Source: Erpobdella octoculata (taxonomy: Eukaryota > Annelida > Clitellata > Hirudinida > Erpobdellidae). From it: a stretch of DNA of 64,000 nucleotides. The DNA is taken from the NCBI GenBank assembly GCA_963978895.1, contig OZ022238.1:43085155-43149154 (forward strand). The letters run 5' to 3'. Shown here one piece after another: positions 60,653 through 64,000 of the stretch. The notes under the pieces are model-generated. The model had not been told where the DNA came from. It saw nothing but the letters and a program-made list of their open reading frames with translations, and ran no database searches. A program made the position numbers and the translations under genes. How positions within the stretch are numbered: position 1 is the first letter of the stretch; the number at the start of each line of letters is the position of its first letter.

Positions 60653-61488
60653 CTTCAGTTCAGGGGCGTCATTTGCGGGGGGGAGCAAGGAGAAAAATTT
60701 CCCCCTCTAAGGATTTAACAAAAAATTTATTTTAGAAAACAAATAGCTACAAAGTTTTTGGAGAAGATTTTGAAGAAATTTTTTAAAAGTAGCTGTGAAT
60801 ATTTCCTCCCGGTCATCTGCTCTTTTAGGAGAAAAGTGTTTGAAGTTTGGATTTTTAGTGGCTATCAAAACTTGATGCTGATTTTGGGAACATGGGGCAA
60901 CGCCCTGCGTTAGCAAATTGTATAATTTCAGTCAAAAACATTAAAATATTTGTAAAGACAACTATTGTTTACAATATGTTTTTCCATTTCATCAGTGTAA
61001 CCTAAAAAAAAAAATTGTACTCACAAAACATTGATCAGAATTGGTACCAAAATAGAACCCTTCACATGCCCTGTTCGGTGCAGGACTTTATATAAAAGTT
61101 ATCAAACGGATCGGGCGGGACCAAAATTAGCATGGACCAAGGCTATTTAACTGAGCCATGGGTTTTTTGTGGTAATGAAAATAAACAGGACCGGACTTGG
61201 GATTTTGTATCTATATAACGGGTCAGGTTTAAAAAAATCGGTCTGTGCAGGGATTTGAGAAATAAATAAGTACATTTGGTAAAGCTGCTTACACCGATAT
61301 TAACACAAGTTTAAATAATAGGTCAAGACAACCCAGTAACTGCAGTGGCATAGCTACCCCCTTCTCGGCTATCCGCTATTTTTGGAAAAAATATAGCATT
61401 ACAAAAATTATTTTTTGGAATCTGTGGGTTTTATAAAAATGTTTGTCCCCCCCTAAGGTTTTGCTGAAATGACGCCCCTGCTTCAGTT
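60653..61488. mobile_element. Non-autonomous hAT element with exact 8-bp target duplication
   Basis: Element 60661-61480. Left end CAGGGGCGTCATTTGCGGGG; right end reverse complemented CAGGGGCGTCATTTCAGCAA. Perfect flanking CTTCAGTT at 60653-60660 and 61481-61488. The interior includes CGGGTC-type motifs near 61090-61220; no transposase. Confidence 0.88.
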
Positions 61489-61757
61489 TGCAGTTTTTCT
61501 TTTCTATCATTATAAATTATTAAAGATACAAAAAAGATCGTAATGCAATTTTTAAACAAGCTTGAGAGGCAATGAGAGACAATTATAGTGAGAAAAAAAT
61601 TGAAATCGGTCACAAAATGAACGGAGCGGAACGGGAGAGCGAGCGGAAACGGGAATTAACAAATGAGCGGAAACTGGAACGGAAAACCAAGAGGGAACGA
61701 AAAAGCAATTGAGAGCGAAACACTTTTATCCAGAAAAAACTGGGACTGGAGAAAAGA

Positions 61758-62683
61758 GTAAGTTGTAGCCAGTGACGGATTTATGGGAGGACCCACGTCG
61801 TGTGCCCCTGTCATCAGCTAATTTTGAAGGCAAAAGTGTTTAAGGTTTTCACACAAATTTTGGAAAAGTACCTATTACAATTGATCCTTCCAATCATCAG
61901 CTCTGTTTGGTGGACAAATTTACAGATATGATTTTTTAGGGGCGTATTCCTTAGACTTTGCCCAGGGTGCCAAAAACTCCACTGTAGTTACTGTGTTGTC
62001 TTGTCCTATTTTGTAAATTTATGTTAATATTTGTTTAAGCACCTTTACCAAATGTGCTTATTTATTTCTGAAATCCTTGCATAGGCCGATTTTTTTAAAC
62101 CGGACCCGTTGTATAGATACAAAATCCCAAGCCCTGTCCTGTTCATTTTTATTACCACAAAAACCTATGTCTCAGCTCAATAGCCTCGACCCATACTGAT
62201 TTTGGTCTAGCCCGATCCGTTTAATAACCCTTATATGAAGTCCCGCACCAAACATGTCCCTCTAGTCTGGTACCAACTCTGATCAATGTTATGTGAGTAC
62301 AATTTTTTTAGGTTACATTGGTGGAATGGAAAAACACATTGTGAAAAATAGTTGTTTTTACAAATATTTCAATGTTTTTAAATGAAAATCAATAAACTAA
62401 AATTATACAACGCATACTGCCTATTTGCTAATGCAAGGGGCTGCCCCAGGCTCCAAAAATTATGCATCCAGCTTTTATGGTTACTTAAAACAATTCCAAA
62501 CTTTAAACACTTTTCTCCCAAAAGAACAGATGACCGAGAAAGAGTATTTGCAGCTACTTTTCAAAAAACTTCTGCCAAATCTTTTCCAAAAACTTTGTAG
62601 CTATTTGTTTTCTAAAAATAATTTTTTTCGCTAAATCCTTAGGGGGACAATTTCCCCCTTACCCCCCGCAAATGACGCCCCTG
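61758..62683. mobile_element. Inverted homologous hAT-like copy
   Basis: Right end GCAAATGACGCCCCTG is the reverse complement of the left end of 60661-61480, and about 700 bases (61980-62683) match that element in opposite orientation with roughly 15 percent difference by eye. The left border near 61758 (CAGTGACGGATTTATGGGAG) is a different hAT-like end, so this copy is rearranged or nested. Together the two copies form a large inverted repeat. Confidence 0.65.
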
Positions 62684-62892
62684 CCGGGAGCGGGAAAGCG
62701 ACCGGGAGCGGGAAAGCGACCGGGATCAGGAAAGCAGCCGGGAGAGAGAAAGCGACCGGGGTCAGGAAAGCAGTCGGGAGCGAGAAAGCGACCGAGTGCT
62801 GGAGAGCAAGCGGGGAAGGAAACGGGAGCGAGAGAGACAAACATTAGATAAACCTCTAAAAATTCCGGGCAACGCTGGGTACCCCGCCAGTT
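62684..62892 (-). mobile_element. Short interspersed element, truncated copy
   Basis: Minus-strand copy of the 33552 family: terminus read as ACTGGCGGGGTACCCAGCGT, followed by repeated GGTCGCTTTC/CCCGGTC units. Its 3' part is cut where the inverted hAT-like copy ends. Confidence 0.6.
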
Positions 62893-63923
62893 TGAAATAA
62901 AATAGTTACATTGTTTATTTTTTCAATGTTATTCTAATAACAGTTCTCTACAATATTTTTTTCTACCAATGATATCACACAGGCTTCACTTTTTTCTGTT
63001 TTGTATGGTTAATGCTAAACTTTTACTCCAAAAAGCTGATGAGCAGGGAAAGGGGATGGGTTGTCATAAGTTCTTTTCTCAAATGTTTTTCAAACAGTTA
63101 TTTTTTCAACAAATTATTTGGACAATCATTGGACAGGGTGCAGATGTCCCGTGCTCTTCTTATGACGCCCTAGTTTTTATCGGCATCAAGCTGACCCCAA
63201 ACTTGTTATAATATGTGGAGAATAGACCACATAGACAGATGACCAGTCGTTTACACTCTAAGCCTAAGCTTGTCACAAAATATAAACGTTTTTAATATTT
63301 TCCACGGTTTTACTTTTTAATCTGACGTTTTCTATTTATATATGCTATGTAAACAAAGTCAGATTAAAGACTCGGAAGTGTATTGCTTGTTCTCTCGTTG
63401 TGCAATATTAAGCATAAAATGAAAAAGATTTTTTAAATTGAGTTTTAGTAGGGAAATTTGGAACACTTTGGTATTATATATTCACTGTTATTAGGACATT
63501 AAGTTAATCATTAAGTCATTTCAAAATCTATCGGTTGTCTATCTGTGATATTATAACTTAAATAACTATATAAAGAATTATCTATTCTGTAATTCCATAT
63601 AGTAATAGCATTGAATTATAGGATCTATACTCTATACAATACTATAGATAACCAATAAATTATAGAAAAAACAAGCAAACTATCCCAAATACATAATAAT
63701 TTAAGTAATATAATAACTTGTAAATTGAACTAACTAAACTGAAGTAACTAAATTAACTAAAAATAATTAATACTTTTAATAAAATTTAAATTCAACTTGA
63801 TTTAGTTAAGTGAAAGTAGAGTATAGAAATTATGCTATGGAATTTATACTATAGAACTATTGATTCAATACTATGCTTCTACTCTCCAATAAGTCAAGTT
63901 GAATTTCAATTTTTATAAAAGTA

Positions 63924-64000
63924 TTAGCGGGGGTGCCCGGGTTTTTAGAGGTTTTTCTAATGTCTGTCTCTCTCGCTCAGGTTTCCTTCCCCGCTTGCTT
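63924..64000 (+). mobile_element. Short interspersed element, start of a copy cut by the window end
   Basis: TATTAGCGGGGGTGCCCGGG, then TTTTTAGAGGTTTTTCTAAT and CCTTCCCCGCTTGC match the 5' part of the 33552 family. It continues beyond the window. Confidence 0.6.

Overview
The window is genomic DNA of an animal, clearly eukaryotic: AT-rich, intron-rich, full of microsatellites, with four metazoan genes whose exons join cleanly at GT/AG sites. Short introns, small genes and tRNA-derived SINEs fit an invertebrate; a tunicate or a lophotrochozoan is plausible, but the species cannot be fixed from the sequence. All identifications come from reading translated exons against remembered family features; no search was run.

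Layout. (1) About 1.9-8.4 kb, plus strand: the C-terminal part of an ARID1/Osa (BAF250) chromatin-remodelling subunit, cut off at its 5' end. (2) 8.9-12.4 kb, minus strand: a complete 13-exon CPVL-type serine carboxypeptidase (about 470 codons), tail-to-tail with ARID1 and sharing a palindromic poly(A) signal. (3) 15.9-42.6 kb, plus strand: a complete 28-exon Slack-type (KCNT/SLO2) sodium-activated potassium channel of about 1182 residues. (4) 46.0-55.7 kb, minus strand: a complete 16-exon USP44/USP49-type ubiquitin hydrolase. The four are unrelated housekeeping or signalling genes with no sign of an operon. They lie as two convergent pairs, and the CPVL and KCNT 5' ends diverge.

The rest is repeats. 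Introns and spacers hold hAT-type non-autonomous elements (three with exact 8-bp target duplications), tRNA-derived SINEs, a hAT transposase fragment, two inverted copies of an element whose ends are arrays of a 15-mer (one flanked by a perfect 19-bp direct repeat), AAAGTC-rich foldbacks, and a short element family carrying a hammerhead-ribozyme-like core. From 56 to 64 kb there is a decayed non-LTR retrotransposon split by a 3.1-kb DNA element. That element has terminal inverted repeats, tandem arrays inside both ends, and a spliced gene with a DUF4806-like domain; removing it restores the interrupted reverse-transcriptase frame.

The most unusual features are: the DUF4806-bearing element; minisatellites built from exon/intron junctions, so that functional-looking splice sites are repeated 10-13 times in KCNT and USP44; the hammerhead-like repeats; and the 15-mer foldback elements flanking KCNT exons 9-11.
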